Below are positions 22,101 to 34,000 of a stretch of DNA of 64,000 nt, piece after piece. The stretch spans positions 35,257,501 through 35,321,500 of the forward strand of contig CM053810.1 in assembly GCA_028671895.1 (NCBI GenBank), in the 5' to 3' direction. Each line of letters opens with the position of its first letter. Position 1 is the first letter of the stretch. A program made the position numbers and the translations under genes. Source of the stretch: Oenanthe sinensis. Taxonomy: Eukaryota; Streptophyta; Magnoliopsida; Apiales; Apiaceae. The notes beneath the pieces were generated by a model, which was given only the letters and a program-made list of their open reading frames with translations, had not been told where the DNA came from and did no database searches.

Positions 22101-23759
22101 AAGGAGTTAAACATGAGGCAAAGAAGGTGGTTGGAATTAATTAAAGATTATGATTGTTCCATTAACTATCACCCTGGGAAATCCAATGTGGTGGCTGATG
22201 CCCTAAGTAGAAAAGAAAGGCTGAAAATGTTAGTTTCTTCGGAGGAATTGGTGAAAGAATTTGAAAGGATGGAACTGGAAGTAAAATTTCCTGTGAAAGG
22301 CACGGAATTGCTGATGGAAATCCGAGTAGAACCTGAACTAATCGAGAAGATACGAATATGTCAAGAAAAGATGATGGAAGAAAGAAATACCAAGGTGAAT
22401 GGAGATGAACGAAGGTGCGTTAGGGACGAGAAAGGAATCCTGAGATTTAATAATAGAATTTGGATTCCAAATGTCTAGGAACTAAAAGATGAAGTGTTGC
22501 ACGAGGCACACAATTCTAGATTTTCTATTCACCCAGGAGGTACCAAAATGTATAAAGATCTAAAGGAATATTATTGGTGGCCGAACATGAAAAGAGATAT
22601 CGCTGAATGGGTAAGCAAGTGTCTGACCTGTCAGAAAGTGAAGGCAGAACACCAAAGACCCAGTGGACTGTTGCAACCTCTGGAAATTCCGGAATGGAAA
22701 TGGGAGCACATTGCGATGGATTTTGTCGTAGGGCTACCAAGGACAAAAGCGAACCATGATACCATTTGGGTAGTAATAGATCGGTTAACGAAGTCATCAC
22801 ATTTTCTACCCATTAATGAGAGGTATTCAGTTGACTGATTAGTTGAGCTATATTTAAAGGAAATAGTGGTGCGTCATGGTGTTCCCGTGGGTATTGTGTC
22901 TGATAGAGACCCAAGGTTCAATTCAAGATTTTGGAGAAGCTTCCAAGAATGCTTGGGAACAAGATTGAATATGAGCACCGCATATCACCCACAAACTGAT
23001 GGGCAAAGTGAGCGGACCATCCAAACAGTGGAAGACATGTTGAGAGTCTGTGCTATAGACTTCAAAGGCAGTTGGGATGATCATTTGCCGTTAATTGAAT
23101 TTGCCTACAATAACAGATTTCATGCCAGCATAGGGATGCCCCCTTACGAAGCCTTGTATGGCAGAAAGTGTCGATCTCCCTTGTGTTGGGAAGAAGTAGG
23201 AGAGCGAAAGATGTTGGGACCCGAATTGGTCCAGCAAACCAAAGAGGTAATAGATCTTATTAGAAAAAGATTAGTGGCAGCCCAAGATAGGCAACGCAAG
23301 TATGCGGATCAAGCCAGAAGAGACAGAGAATATGAAGTGGGAGATTCAGTATTACTGAAGGTATCTCCGTGGAAAGGTTTGATGAGGTTTGGTAAGAAGG
23401 GAAAGTTAAGTCCAAGATTTATTGGACCATTTGAAATCCTAAGACGTATTGGGAAGGTAGCCTATGAGTTGGCCCTACCTCCAAACCTACAGCAAGTTCA
23501 TAATGTGTTTCACGTGTCAATGCTAAGGAATTATAATGCAGATTCCAGACACGTAATAGAGTATGAGCAGGTAGATTTACAACCGGATCTGACCTATGTG
23601 GAACGACCGGTGGAAATTTTAGACCGAAAGGAGCAAGTGCTCCGGAACAAAGTGGTCAAGTTAGTAAGAGTCCTGTGGAGAAACCAGAACACTGAGGAAT
23701 CCACATGGGAACTGGAAAGTGCAATGCAGGAAAAGTACCCTCACCTGTTTTCAAGCTAG
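19119..23759 (+). pseudogene. G2 gag-pol polyprotein, three nonsense codons
   Basis: This is one reading frame of 1546 codons from MPPRRNTRLHPG to YPHLFSS. Approximate residues: gag domain 95-260; zinc knuckles 335-375 (CQKCGKKHLGGC, CYKCHREGHYSRDC, and a third where both first cysteines are Tyr: YFRYGQVGHVKKDC); protease FDSGAT near 440; reverse transcriptase 625-800 with FIDD near 770; RNase H 915-1030 (YSDASHKGLG, TDHKSLKY); integrase HHCC near 1127-1175. The catalytic core has MDFVVGLP, VSDRDPRFNS and HPQTDGQSERT (1190-1300), then GPFEIL near 1433 and the chromodomain-like tail 1510-1545. In-frame stops: TAA 21570 (CAA in G1), TAG 22476, TGA 22836. Apart from these the frame is continuous, so the element died recently. 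Confidence 0.92.
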
Positions 23760-23779
23760 ATTCCGGGACGGAATCCTTT

Positions 23780-23793
23780 TAAGGAGGGGAGAC
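23780..23793 (+). other. Polypurine tract of G2
   Basis: TAAGGAGGGGAGAC lies immediately before the 3' LTR and is identical to the tract in G1. Confidence 0.85.
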
Positions 23794-26567
23794 TGTAATA
23801 TCCTTAAAATCTAGGTACTTTTAAAACCTTGTTATTAAAAGTATGTATTGGATAATAATTATGGAATAAGGTTTTGTTGGGCAATTAAATTATTGAAATT
23901 GCCAGAACGAGTTAAAGATTAAATTGGTCGTAGCGAATCGTTACCGAACCGAAGAAAATCAATTGATTTTCCTTGAATTATTTAAAGAGCCGGTTTTTAT
24001 TAATTCATGGATTAATAAAAATTCAAATACTTGCATTTGATTAAAAGAATAAGAAATGCTAGTATATTTATTCATGGTCAAAGAACTAGAAAACTTGACC
24101 AAGCTTTGACTTGACCTTTGGATGAGTATTAAGCCAAGAGCCAAATTAAGTGATTAAACATAATAAAACAAAGAAAAAAAAATCAGCAAAGGTGGCTAGC
24201 TAAAGAGAAACTCTCGGCCAAGAACAAGAAGAAAGAAGGAAGAAAAATTCAAGCTCATATCATACTTGCTTGATCATAGTGGGTTAGAGCTTAAAAGAAA
24301 GGTAGTCTCCATGTGTTCAACATACTTTAATCTCATGCAAAGTTAACCATGGAAGCTTGTGATATTCATGAAAGTATGTATGCATGAATAGTGATTTTGA
24401 TTTTGAATAAATTCTTAAACACTTGTTTTATGACTCCTTAAGCCTTGCTAGCACTTGTTAATGGTTATTTAAGCTATGGGTAGTGTTAATAAGCATGAGA
24501 ATCTTGAATATATAAACCCTAGCTTGGTGGAGTTCATGTGGTTAAAGCATGCTATGTAATGAGTTTGATTATATGCTTAAGTGCTTGCTTTGTGGGCTAT
24601 GATTGTATAATATAGTGATGATTTGGTTAAGGTTTATAAGTGTATAAAGTGGATGTGTCTTGGTAGAGAATTGTGGTTGTAAGAGGGTAAGTGAATTGTT
24701 GTTTTCAAAGTAGTAAAATGGTGTTAAAAGCTGTCCAGCAGTGGTAATGAAATTGGCTGAATTATTGGCAATATGTGGAGTGTTATTAAATTGTGTTTGG
24801 GCTTGGGATGTCTTGAGTACATTCCCAAGTAGTAGTGTAAAATATATGGTAGTCGTTTGAGTTGAATTGGATGAGTTTAAAACAGGGTAAATGATGAACG
24901 TACAAACAGAACCATGCAAAATTTTCTTCTGCCTGTTAACTGTTCATAGAACCCGAAGGGGCTAGCCTGCCTTGATTGATGATTTCTTTATATGGTTGGC
25001 TAGATATCGGTCTCTAGATCGTTTTCGCGCTAATTTTGCGTCAAACGGAGTTATGAGCTAAAAGTTATGGCCAAAATAGTAAGGCTAGGCATAAAACTCA
25101 GCTGCCCTGTTTTTGACTAACTTGGAATGGATGATCAGCCTAGCTAAGCTACTCCAAAAATCTTGAGCCTTTTATTTTAAATAGTAGGCACATGTGTGAA
25201 GACTTGGAAAGAAGAATTGGGTTAAAAGGATTAAAACCTGATTTATGAAAAATGTTTGAATACAAGTGCTGCATATGAAAAGTTAAGGGAAATGCTAATA
25301 TTTTTATTTAGCCACTTCCTTTTTATAAAATGACATTTGAGGCTAAACTAGAAAATGAAAGATGTGGTATGATGACATAAGAATGCTATGGGCTAATGGA
25401 CTTGTTTATTATATGTCGTTTTGAATGAATCAGGTAGTTATACGAGTATCTGTTAATAGGACGATTAAGAAATACTCGTATAGCTAAAGGTGAATTGTTT
25501 TTGTTCGTAGATACTCGGACGAAACAAGGAAGGAGCTTACTTCCGCGGAAACCTACAGGCAAGTATCTGACACTTTGTCACATTGATTCTAATGTATGAC
25601 ATATGTATGCATAGGTTGGTTAAGGTAGTTCCTTATGAGTAGGACTAGATCCTTTCAACCTAACCCTGAGACTCCTCTGAACTTCTTAAAAAGTTAGAGG
25701 ACGTTTATTCTTCAATTCGTATAACTGAACCTGTGTCGAGCATATCTTTTTGGTGCTCGATGGTCGACCGGGAGTAGTCTAGCGTGTCTCGACGGTTAGT
25801 CGAGGTTTATTATTTTAAATAATATTTAGTTTATTAAATATTATTTAAAGAATATGGAAAGTATTTAAAGGTTAAGTAAATACTTTCAGGGTATTTGAAA
25901 TTATTTAAATATTATTTAATATTGATTAATATTATTTAAATATTTTGGGACATTTAAAAGTATTTAACTACTGATTAAATACTTTCAACTCGTTTTGGTT
26001 TATTTAAATATTATTTAATATTGATTAAATATTATTTAAATATGTTGAATCATTTAAGATTATTTAAATATTAAATAATCTTGATTATATTTGAATTAAA
26101 TATTTTAATTCTTTTAAATCATTTTAATATTTTTCGAGGACTATTCTGGGCCTCCTAAATATTAATAAAATATTTAATTATTCTTTAAAAATATTCTGGA
26201 GTTGTCTAAGCGTCTTTGATTATTATTTTTCATTAAATAATAAATAGCGAGCGATGACTCGGATATTTTGGATTTATTCTGAGTCGATAACTCCAGGTTC
26301 GGGAGGTAACGTCCGGCTCCGATATTCCTCCCAGTTGTATAGGTTCCTTATGGCCCATTGTTTCATTCCAAAAGTGTAATATTTTGTGGAGTCTATTTTA
26401 ACTCGTATTAGTGGCTCCCCGGTCGCATTCTTGAGTCTCCTTGATTCAAGGGTTTCTGTCTTGTTAAATTCGTTGACTGAGAGTCAACCCAGATGTTTCG
26501 AGAGTACTCCCACCTCGTTTCGAGAGCCAAGCTATTGTCAGATATTGAAATCTAACAATAGGTCGTA

Positions 26568-26912
26568 GTTGTTCTGGAAGGTTGTATTAAATTCCCTTCC
26601 TTATCTGTTGATTGAAATCCTGTGATGGATTGTTGAGTTGTTCTGGAAGGTTGTATTAAATTCCCTTCCTTATCTGTTGATTGAAATCCTGTGATGGATT
26701 GTTGAGTTGTTCTGGAAGGTTGTATTAAATTCCCTTCCTTATCTGTTGATTGAAATCCTGTGATGGATTGTTGAGTTGTTCTGGAAGGTTGTATTAAATT
26801 CCCTTCCTTATCTGTTGATTGAAATCCTGTGATGGATTGTTGAGTTGTTCTGGGAGGTTGTATTAAATTCCCTTCCTTAACAGTTGATTGAAATTCTAAA
26901 GTGGATTGTTGT
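26568..26912 (+). repeat. 69-bp tandem array in G2 3' LTR (5 units)
   Basis: Units start at 26568, 26637, 26706, 26775 and 26844, followed by a degenerate unit. The array has one more unit than the 5' LTR of the same element. Confidence 0.9.
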
Positions 26913-27074
26913 TATTCTAGAAGGTTGATTAAATTTCCTTCTAGGTTTGATGATTTTTAAAGTATTCATCAGGGACTGGAGTAAAAGTTGCGTAAGAGGT
27001 CGGGGATGCACGACCCAGCCGTAATTAAAGGCCCATGAGTTGCCTAGGGTGACGTCCCGATAAGGGGTTGTCCT

Positions 27075-27086
27075 TCTACTAGTAGA
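27075..27086. promoter_or_regulatory. 12-bp palindrome TCTACTAGTAGA in G2 3' LTR
   Basis: This is a perfect dyad at the position of TCTACATGTAGA in the G1 LTRs. The central AT has become TA with symmetry preserved. Confidence 0.5.
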
Positions 27087-27435
27087 GAAAATGACGAAAT
27101 GTCGATTGTACATGCGACTGATCATCGAGTACAATAAGGCGTTGAAAAATCTCCAGTTAATCCCGTTTCTTCCACTTGGAATTTGACGTTGCACTGTAAC
27201 GAAAGCCTAGGTGCTGAGTTACCGATAGTGTTAACGGGGAACATAATCAATTTTGAGTTGTTGATTGCTTTGAGTATTGTTTTACTTGCACTTGTCAGTG
27301 TCACTGATATCTTGATATTGTACTCTGTTATTGTTTCAGTACCTTGTTATACTGTTATTTATTACTTGCTGAGCATTTGTAGCTCATTCTTGCTTGTTGT
27401 TTTCTGTTGTTGTTCCTGCCTTACAGTTGCTAATC

Positions 27436-27612
27436 ATGCCCAGTCGAGTACACCGCACCTTGCGCAAGCGGGTCACCAGGGCAAGGACCCCCTATGAGAG
27501 ATTCCGCTTTACGGTACCTGAGGTAGGGAGGCTTAGTAGGATAGGCTTCCAGCTTCTACTAGTCAGGTTTATCTATAGATATGACTTATGTAAGTATATG
27601 GAACAGATGTAA
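27436..27612 (+). CDS. Arg-rich 58-aa ORF in G2 3' LTR
   Basis: This is the 3' LTR copy of the frame at 17273. I see one residue difference (SRIG against SRID). It has the same acceptor-like CCTTACAG upstream and the same GAG|GTAGGG inside. In this position it could only be expressed from a downstream-reading transcript of the 3' LTR, and no PBS or Pro-rich frame follows. Confidence 0.45.
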   Translation: MPSRVHRTLRKRVTRARTPYERFRFTVPEVGRLSRIGFQLLLVRFIYRYDLCKYMEQM

Positions 27613-27907
27613 GTTAATTTACTTTTGACTGCGGCATAGTCTCCTCAAGGAGCTTTAGCTAGTCGTGTCACCCCATCTTGTGATAACTATATTATGTATC
27701 AGTTAAGATGTAATGATGTAAATTATGAAACTCCGTTTCTGAGACTATGGCTCGTGTGTGTGTGATAAAGTGTTGGGGTCAACAGCATGTGGTTACTTTG
27801 TGATTAGTATATTGTTGTTTATTATTGTTGGGTTACAAGTGTGTGTATATACTGGAAATTGGACAGTGACAACCTGGATCTCCGACCCCGGGTCTGGGGG
27901 CGTCACA

Positions 27908-30200
27908 AGTATGAAGATGTCATTGACCCATGAAATGACTTAAGTGATTAACATATGTCCTAAAGGTTAAGTAACTCTATAATGAGAGGTCTAACCTATG
28001 TCAAGCTTATGGTTCGTGCGTGCGTAGCGTTAGTGGTTAAGATAACCAATAACTAACGACACGTTCTATTTGATTTGTATAGATCATCCGTCAAACCCCC
28101 GCACCTCGACGAACCCCAGGACCCCAGGCAAGTTTTCAAAACTCGTACTTAATGTACTAATGTTTTGTCGAAAGACTGTTGTTGTTGTGATATAACTGTA
28201 TGTTGAAAAGCATGAATTGATATGTATATTTACATATTTCTCAAACATTGCGACTATATGCTATATGTATTATAGATATAAGTCGGTAAAAGTAAAGGCT
28301 CTAAGCATAGAGCGGTTATGTATTTTCAAACGTAGACCAGGAGTCGGCATGTAATGATAAAGTACTGTCATAATCCGGAAGAAGCCGGAGACAGATTATT
28401 TTGAAAAGGCGATATAAATATTTTGATATTTATATTCTGGTTATTCTTTAAATAAAAAAATATATAAAAAGGAGATAATAAATATTATTTTAATATTTAT
28501 TTAATTAATGAATATTATTTTGAATATTCATTTATTGAGAATCATTTATTAATTTTAAATTAATAAATATTAATTAATTATTTATTAATTTAATTAATAA
28601 ATATTAATTAATTATTAATTAATTTTTAATTAATAAATATTATTTAAATATTTATTAATTATTAATAATTCATTTTCGAATTATTTTAGGTCTTTAATAA
28701 TTATTCGAAGCTTTCGATAATTATTTTAAATACTTTCCGACCTTCCGAAAATGATTTAAAAATAGTAGGAGCTCCCTAATATTTAATTTAATTATTTATT
28801 TTATTCTTTTAATAACAATAAAATATGTTCAGACTTATCAAAAATAGGGAACTCAGTTTAGGAAGTGAATGATTATTTACTTCTCAAAAGCAGTCAAGTT
28901 TTGGAACAAGTTTCCACAGTAGTAAGAGTTTTCAACTTATCAAAAGCAGTGAAGTTTTTCGACAAACTCCCGAGTCATGATTTTCAAAATGAATTCAGTC
29001 CTTGAGAATGGAGATTATATGATGAAGGTCAACTTATCTGTGTGGTAAGGCGACTGCATCACTTAATCTGACAGCTATGAGGGTCTATCAACAAGTACTA
29101 TACTTGGGGAGCTAGGATTAACTTCCAGTTCCAGGTTAGATAGACGAATCTATTAACAAGTATTATATACTTGGGGAGCTTGGATTAATATTCCAGTTTC
29201 AGACTTATAGATTAATTCAGTGGACTTGGAGTTAGCGTAAGAGGCCGAGTGACGCACGGTCCAGCACTTTGATCCGTATGCGGTCTAGGGTGACTACCCA
29301 TTAACGGTAGCGAGTACCGGGGCTCCCCCTTCTACATGTAGAGAAACGGAAGGCTTCCATAGGATGCTGATGAAGGCTGCCGCATGTTGCGACTGATCAT
29401 CGTATACAACGGTAGCGGGCGTGGAGATGCTCCAGTTACAGTCCCTTCTTCCAATTGGAATTGTGCTACGCACCGTAACAAAAGCCTAGGAGCTGAGTTA
29501 CCGATGGTGTTGTTTAGCAATAAAACGTTCTGAAAGATTCAGCTTACTCTTAATGTTTTGACGAAAGTTATTTAACTTCAGTTATTTGTTCATAATGCTT
29601 TTACAAATAACTCACAGCATGTTTTCCAGTATATACTTGATAAAGAAGAAAGCTTACAGTTTCACAGCATGTTTTCAGAAAGTATATTATTTATTGCTGA
29701 GCTATATTGCTCACCCTTGCTTTCTTTATATATCACAACACAACAGGACAACAGGATGCCGCGGATGCGCCGCACCCCCAGGAAGCGCGTGGGAAACGCC
29801 CGCGCATTCCATAGGATCTTCGCCAACCTACCCCAGGTAGGAAGTCGGAGTAGAAGTAGGATAGGGGTACAGTTGTTGATGGTACGCCTTATCTATAAAT
29901 ATGACTTATGTAAATTATTTAACAAGAACAGGTAGTAGAATTCAGTACTGTTTCAAGTAGAAACCGTATCGTTTTCATAAGACAAGAACTTACTTTTGGA
30001 CTGTAATATTTACTCTGATGGATTTATGTATGAAGTATGTATTCGTTCTGAGACTATAATCAGTAGTGTGTGTGTATATGAACTGTGGGGTCACTGCAGG
30101 TGAAGTGCTAGCATTAAAGATTAAGATAAATGTGTTAATAACAGGAAGAACGGGAGCCGTGATGGCCCAGGTCTCCGACCCCGGATCTGGGGGCGCCACA
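27908..30200 (+). repeat. G1 LTR-c, 5'-truncated (2293 bp)
   Basis: This is near-identical to LTR-a from 3330 to its end at 5585, finishing GGGCGCCACA at 30200. It starts exactly where the G2 3' LTR ends. Its first ~0.7 kb is also present in LTR-b. The next base starts Sirevirus-like copia DNA with no PBS, so this is the right-hand edge of the gypsy complex. Confidence 0.85.
29756..29935 (+). CDS. Arg-rich 59-aa ORF in G1 LTR-c
   Basis: This is a copy of the frame at 5141 with one visible residue change (AFHRIF for AFRRIF). It has the same donor CCCCAG|GTAGGA. No interior follows, so it is not expected to be joined to a Pro-rich frame here. Confidence 0.45.
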   Translation: MPRMRRTPRKRVGNARAFHRIFANLPQVGSRSRSRIGVQLLMVRLIYKYDLCKLFNKNR

Positions 30201-31098
30201 GAGCATATAAATCTCAACACTTAGATTTTATATAGCTTATTTTATGCTATGTGTCGAGTTTTTCTCTACAGGTAAATCTTTTCGACACATATGGTTTAAC
30301 TTAGAAATTTGTTTTGGATGTGTCAAATAGACTAACCTGTGTTGACTTGGTCAACACAGGGGGAGTAAAAATCGACACATGAGTGGTTTTACTTAGTTTT
30401 TATTTTGCTTGTGTCGAGTTACGAGTTTCAGGATAATTTTTCGACACATAGACTTTTTACTTGAAAATATTTTCTTAAGTGTTGATTTTAAGAATATGAT
30501 TTATGTTATCTAGTTAAATAAAATCATATGTGTCGAGTTTTGTAATAACATAAAGGGCAGTATAGTCATTCCACTATGTGTCTAGTTTTAGCAATGTATG
30601 ATATATGTTAGTTTATTTTTTTTTTCTTCCTCATTGTCACTGTCGATACATACATTCATACATATACACACATGCTCTAGATTTTGTTCAATATCGAACT
30701 CGACACTCACTCTAAATATCATATTTTAATCACCCATTTCATAATCTGAAACCAGTTCTGTGTGTATTTTTCAAAAACCTATAACATATTTCAAAATCAC
30801 ATCATTTGGTATAGATTTCGAAAAGCCCATTTTTTCGAGTAAAACTCTTCGACTTTTCCAGATCTAGTAATTTTTACGTGATTAAAAATTGATTAAAAAT
30901 CATATATGCGTAGCAAATTACCCCAATTGCATCATATAATTTTCCCATATCTTTTTTGAGGTAATTTGAATTTGAGTTATTTTTTACTCGAATTAAAATA
31001 TTAAAAACTAATATTAATAACAATTAGTAAAATTGGTGTTGCAAAATATTTGTCTTAATTAAACAATAAATTATCTATTCATTTTTAATTTATTAAAA
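30201..31098 (+). other. Spacer with CGACACAT/ATGTGTCG motifs and a 25-bp palindrome
   Basis: This is non-coding DNA before the env-like frame. Three CGACACAT and three (A/T)TGTGTCGAG or equivalent words occur in mixed orientation between 30240 and 30540. At 30336-30360 arms CCTGTGTTGAC and GTCAACACAGG surround a TTG loop. A polypurine-like AGGGGGAG overlaps the end at 30358-30365, matching the real tract at 35065. Confidence 0.6.
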
Positions 31099-34000
31099 AT
31101 GGTTGAAAGGTTTATTGTACTTAAAACAAATAGTGCACTCATATTATAACCGGACTCTATTCTGAACCCTATAGTAATTGGACTCGATTTCTACGTGAAC
31201 ATTCCAATGTACATCACACTTTAACTGCAAGTCCAAAATTAAATCTTCATGCACTGCATGTATGTTATCACACAGCTGTCGATACATCAGATACAAATAA
31301 TTTGACTTTTACATTTTCTTTAAAAATTAGAGATATTCAGGTAACGGATCAGGACTTGAACCGTATCTTGCAGTTTAATACTAAAGATTTTGATCCATTA
31401 CTTGATGATGCTGAGCATGCCAACTTCTTCAATTCCATTACACACCATGGACCACTGAAGATGTACAAGCACAATCTTCCTCGTGAATGAAACATTTTCT
31501 TTCATATAGTGAACCATATTTTTGCCAAAAAGAAGGGCGGATGGAGTGTTATTCCCAAAATGACTCAATATATTGGGTATGCCATCTCTAAAAACATCAA
31601 TATAAACTATGGTAAACTAATAATGAAAAACATTCTTCAAGCCATGAGATTTAAGCAATAAAGAGACATCAACAGAGTCAATTTTGAATGTTATTACCCT
31701 CAATTTCTATAACTGGTGCTCAATGATCTACTCACTCAAGATGAAATGTTTGTTTTCTCTGCAAGTAATTTTGAACCTTGCACTGAAATCTGTGGTAACT
31801 TCGTTGCTAAACTAGTAAACAGGGATAATTACCCAAACGCAATATAGCACAACTAACAGAATATATGGAAAGTGTTATGCTTCCTATAACAGGTGAACAG
31901 TAAGAGGAGGTTCCTGAATAAGAAGATCAAATGGATGAGGACCCTGAAACTGAACCTGAGCTTGAGGCTGAAGCTGAAGAAGAAGAAGAAGAAGAAGAAG
32001 AGGCTCCAATGGAAAATGAGCCATTAGCAAATGATACAGAAATGGCTGATGAAGATGAGATTGAGGATGATGCAGAATCTTATCACCCTAGAACTCCAAG
32101 AGTAAATTCTGACACAAGTAATCTTCTTGAATTTAATCTTTCACTAGTACTTAGTGAAGATTATCTCGCTTTGCTGGATGCATCACAACCAACTCTGGAC
32201 ACTCACACACCAATGCCCCCAGTGGCAATAGAAAATGACAATGAGCCTGAAAACCAACAGGTTCTAACCCCTGTCATAGAACAACAAACACCTATCCCAC
32301 CTCCTTCAGTTATTATTGTTGAAACACTGAGTGAGGATGAGGGAGTCAGTGCCGCTAGTGCACCAAATAAGGTGGATGTTGAAACCCGTGAAGCAACTCT
32401 GCCTCCTAGTAAAAGAAGGAAAATATATTTTGAACTAGAGGCAACTGCTAGCTAAAACCTCAATTCACCTGAGCTTTCAAATGTACAAAGGATGGAGCAA
32501 TTAAAAGCACAAATCCAATTTTCTTTGTTTAGAAATGAAAAAGAAAATGAATTGATGGTTAACTAAGCTACTTCAATAGTAGAGCCTTCACAGGTAAATC
32601 TTGTATTGGACAGGCCTTCACAGGCTTCGCGGGCCATCATGAACTCTTATTTACCATGCCTTACATTGTTCGAGGTGGTGACCCCCTGGATAGAACATCT
32701 TCAGCTCCATTATCGGAGGTTCTCCCATCCAATTACTGAATATGTGAGAAGCAACTCCTCCATAGAGGGAGAAAGGGTTTCATTCAAGGAATAACTACAT
32801 AAGTAGAGGCGCCTACTCAGGTAGAGCCTGTGCAGAACATGCCTTCACAGGCTTTAGCTAGCACCACGGACTCTCAACTATCATACATTACAGTGTCCAA
32901 GGTAGTGACCACACTGGAACCAACACTTCTAGTTCCTGAAATAGGAGGTCCCCCTACAATTCCTGGTCAAGAGGAGAAGTAAACCTTCCATAGAAAGAAG
33001 TGGGGATCCCAGAATTCTATTTCTAAGGACAGCCAATCTCACAGAGATGTGGCTCCACTCGGTGATGAAGTAATAACTAAGCCTTGTGATGAGATATTGC
33101 TTTAGCACGAAATAGTTCCAAATCCTCCTAGAGGTAATTCTCCACTTGGTAATGATTTTTCGGAAGAACTAGGAGCTAGGAATTCCCCAGATTCACAATA
33201 ACCTCAACACACACAAGTAAGAAATTAAAGAAATATCAATCTCGAAATACAAGTTGGAATTCTGAGACACTCAATGTCCAAAATTGTGAGAGTTCAAGAA
33301 AAGATACAGCAGGATACCAAAGAAATCTAAAATGTACTCAAGCAACTGTTAGTACAGAGATCAACTACCTTGCCTCTTCAATCAACCCCAGCTCTTGAGG
33401 ATAACACAACTAAGGGGGATAAAGAAGGACAGGTACAAGAAAAAGTTATATCTAAAAATGGGAAGGATATTATTGGTGGTTCTTCTGATCAAGGAAAAGA
33501 AATTGATGATGCATAGGTGAGGGGGAGGAATTAGAAAAAGGAGAGATTCTAAATGATGATCCGTTTAATGAGATGGACTCATATGTCAATGAAACTACAT
33601 ATCCTAGACATTTTTTTAACTATATTGATAAGTACAAAATCAAGAAAGTCAAGGAGGCTGACTACAAGACATATGAAGACTTCATGCAATTTATGAGGAA
33701 ATAAGACAATCAAATTGGTTAACATATCAGAAGAAGAAAAATCTTTGTAGCTGAATAATGATGAAGAAGTTCGTAGGCTTTTCCAAATCTTCAAAGAAAG
33801 AATCAAAAGCATGAGCAACTACTACTTTGAGTTAAAAAGTGAAATATCTTATCTAGTAGTTTCTTTGGCACCGAGATCAGAAGGTTGGAGATTAAACTTC
33901 TCTTTCAACAACTATCGGTTAAAGACTATATCAAGTGAATTTATGAAGAAAAGGTCTTTGACTGAGTTATTTGCACTGAAGCATAAAATCAGAATCCATG

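Larger units (their letters stand above)
13742..27907 (+). mobile_element. G2: Ty3/gypsy chromovirus (Tekay/Del-like), both LTRs
   Basis: This is a full-length element: 5' LTR 13742-17744, PBS, Pro-rich ORF, gag-pol 19119-23759, polypurine tract ending at 23793, 3' LTR 23794-27907. Its pol is clearly related to G1, but most of the LTR is unrelated in sequence outside the 3' third. The 3' end is a clean CGTCACA terminus, inserted in G1 LTR-c. The 5' side carries a pol fragment, so no target duplication can be read. By eye the LTRs are near-identical, suggesting fairly recent insertion. gag-pol has three in-frame stops. Confidence 0.9.
23794..27907 (+). repeat. G2 3' LTR (4114 bp)
   Basis: It runs from TGTAATATCC to GGGGGCGTCACA. 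It has five 69-bp units (from 26568) and retains the 42-bp segment with the palindrome at 27075-27086, which the 5' LTR has lost. The Arg-rich frame is at 27436-27612. The LTR ends directly against the interior of G1 LTR-c. Confidence 0.9.

Noticed and set aside
19119..23759. An integrated plant DNA virus (caulimovirid-type), because of the RT and RNase H
   Set aside because: Integrase, long LTRs, PBS and polypurine tract in the right places show an LTR retrotransposon.
27908..30200. LTR-c read as the 3' half of LTR-b split by G2
   Set aside because: The two overlap by ~0.7 kb of LTR sequence, so they come from two different LTR copies.
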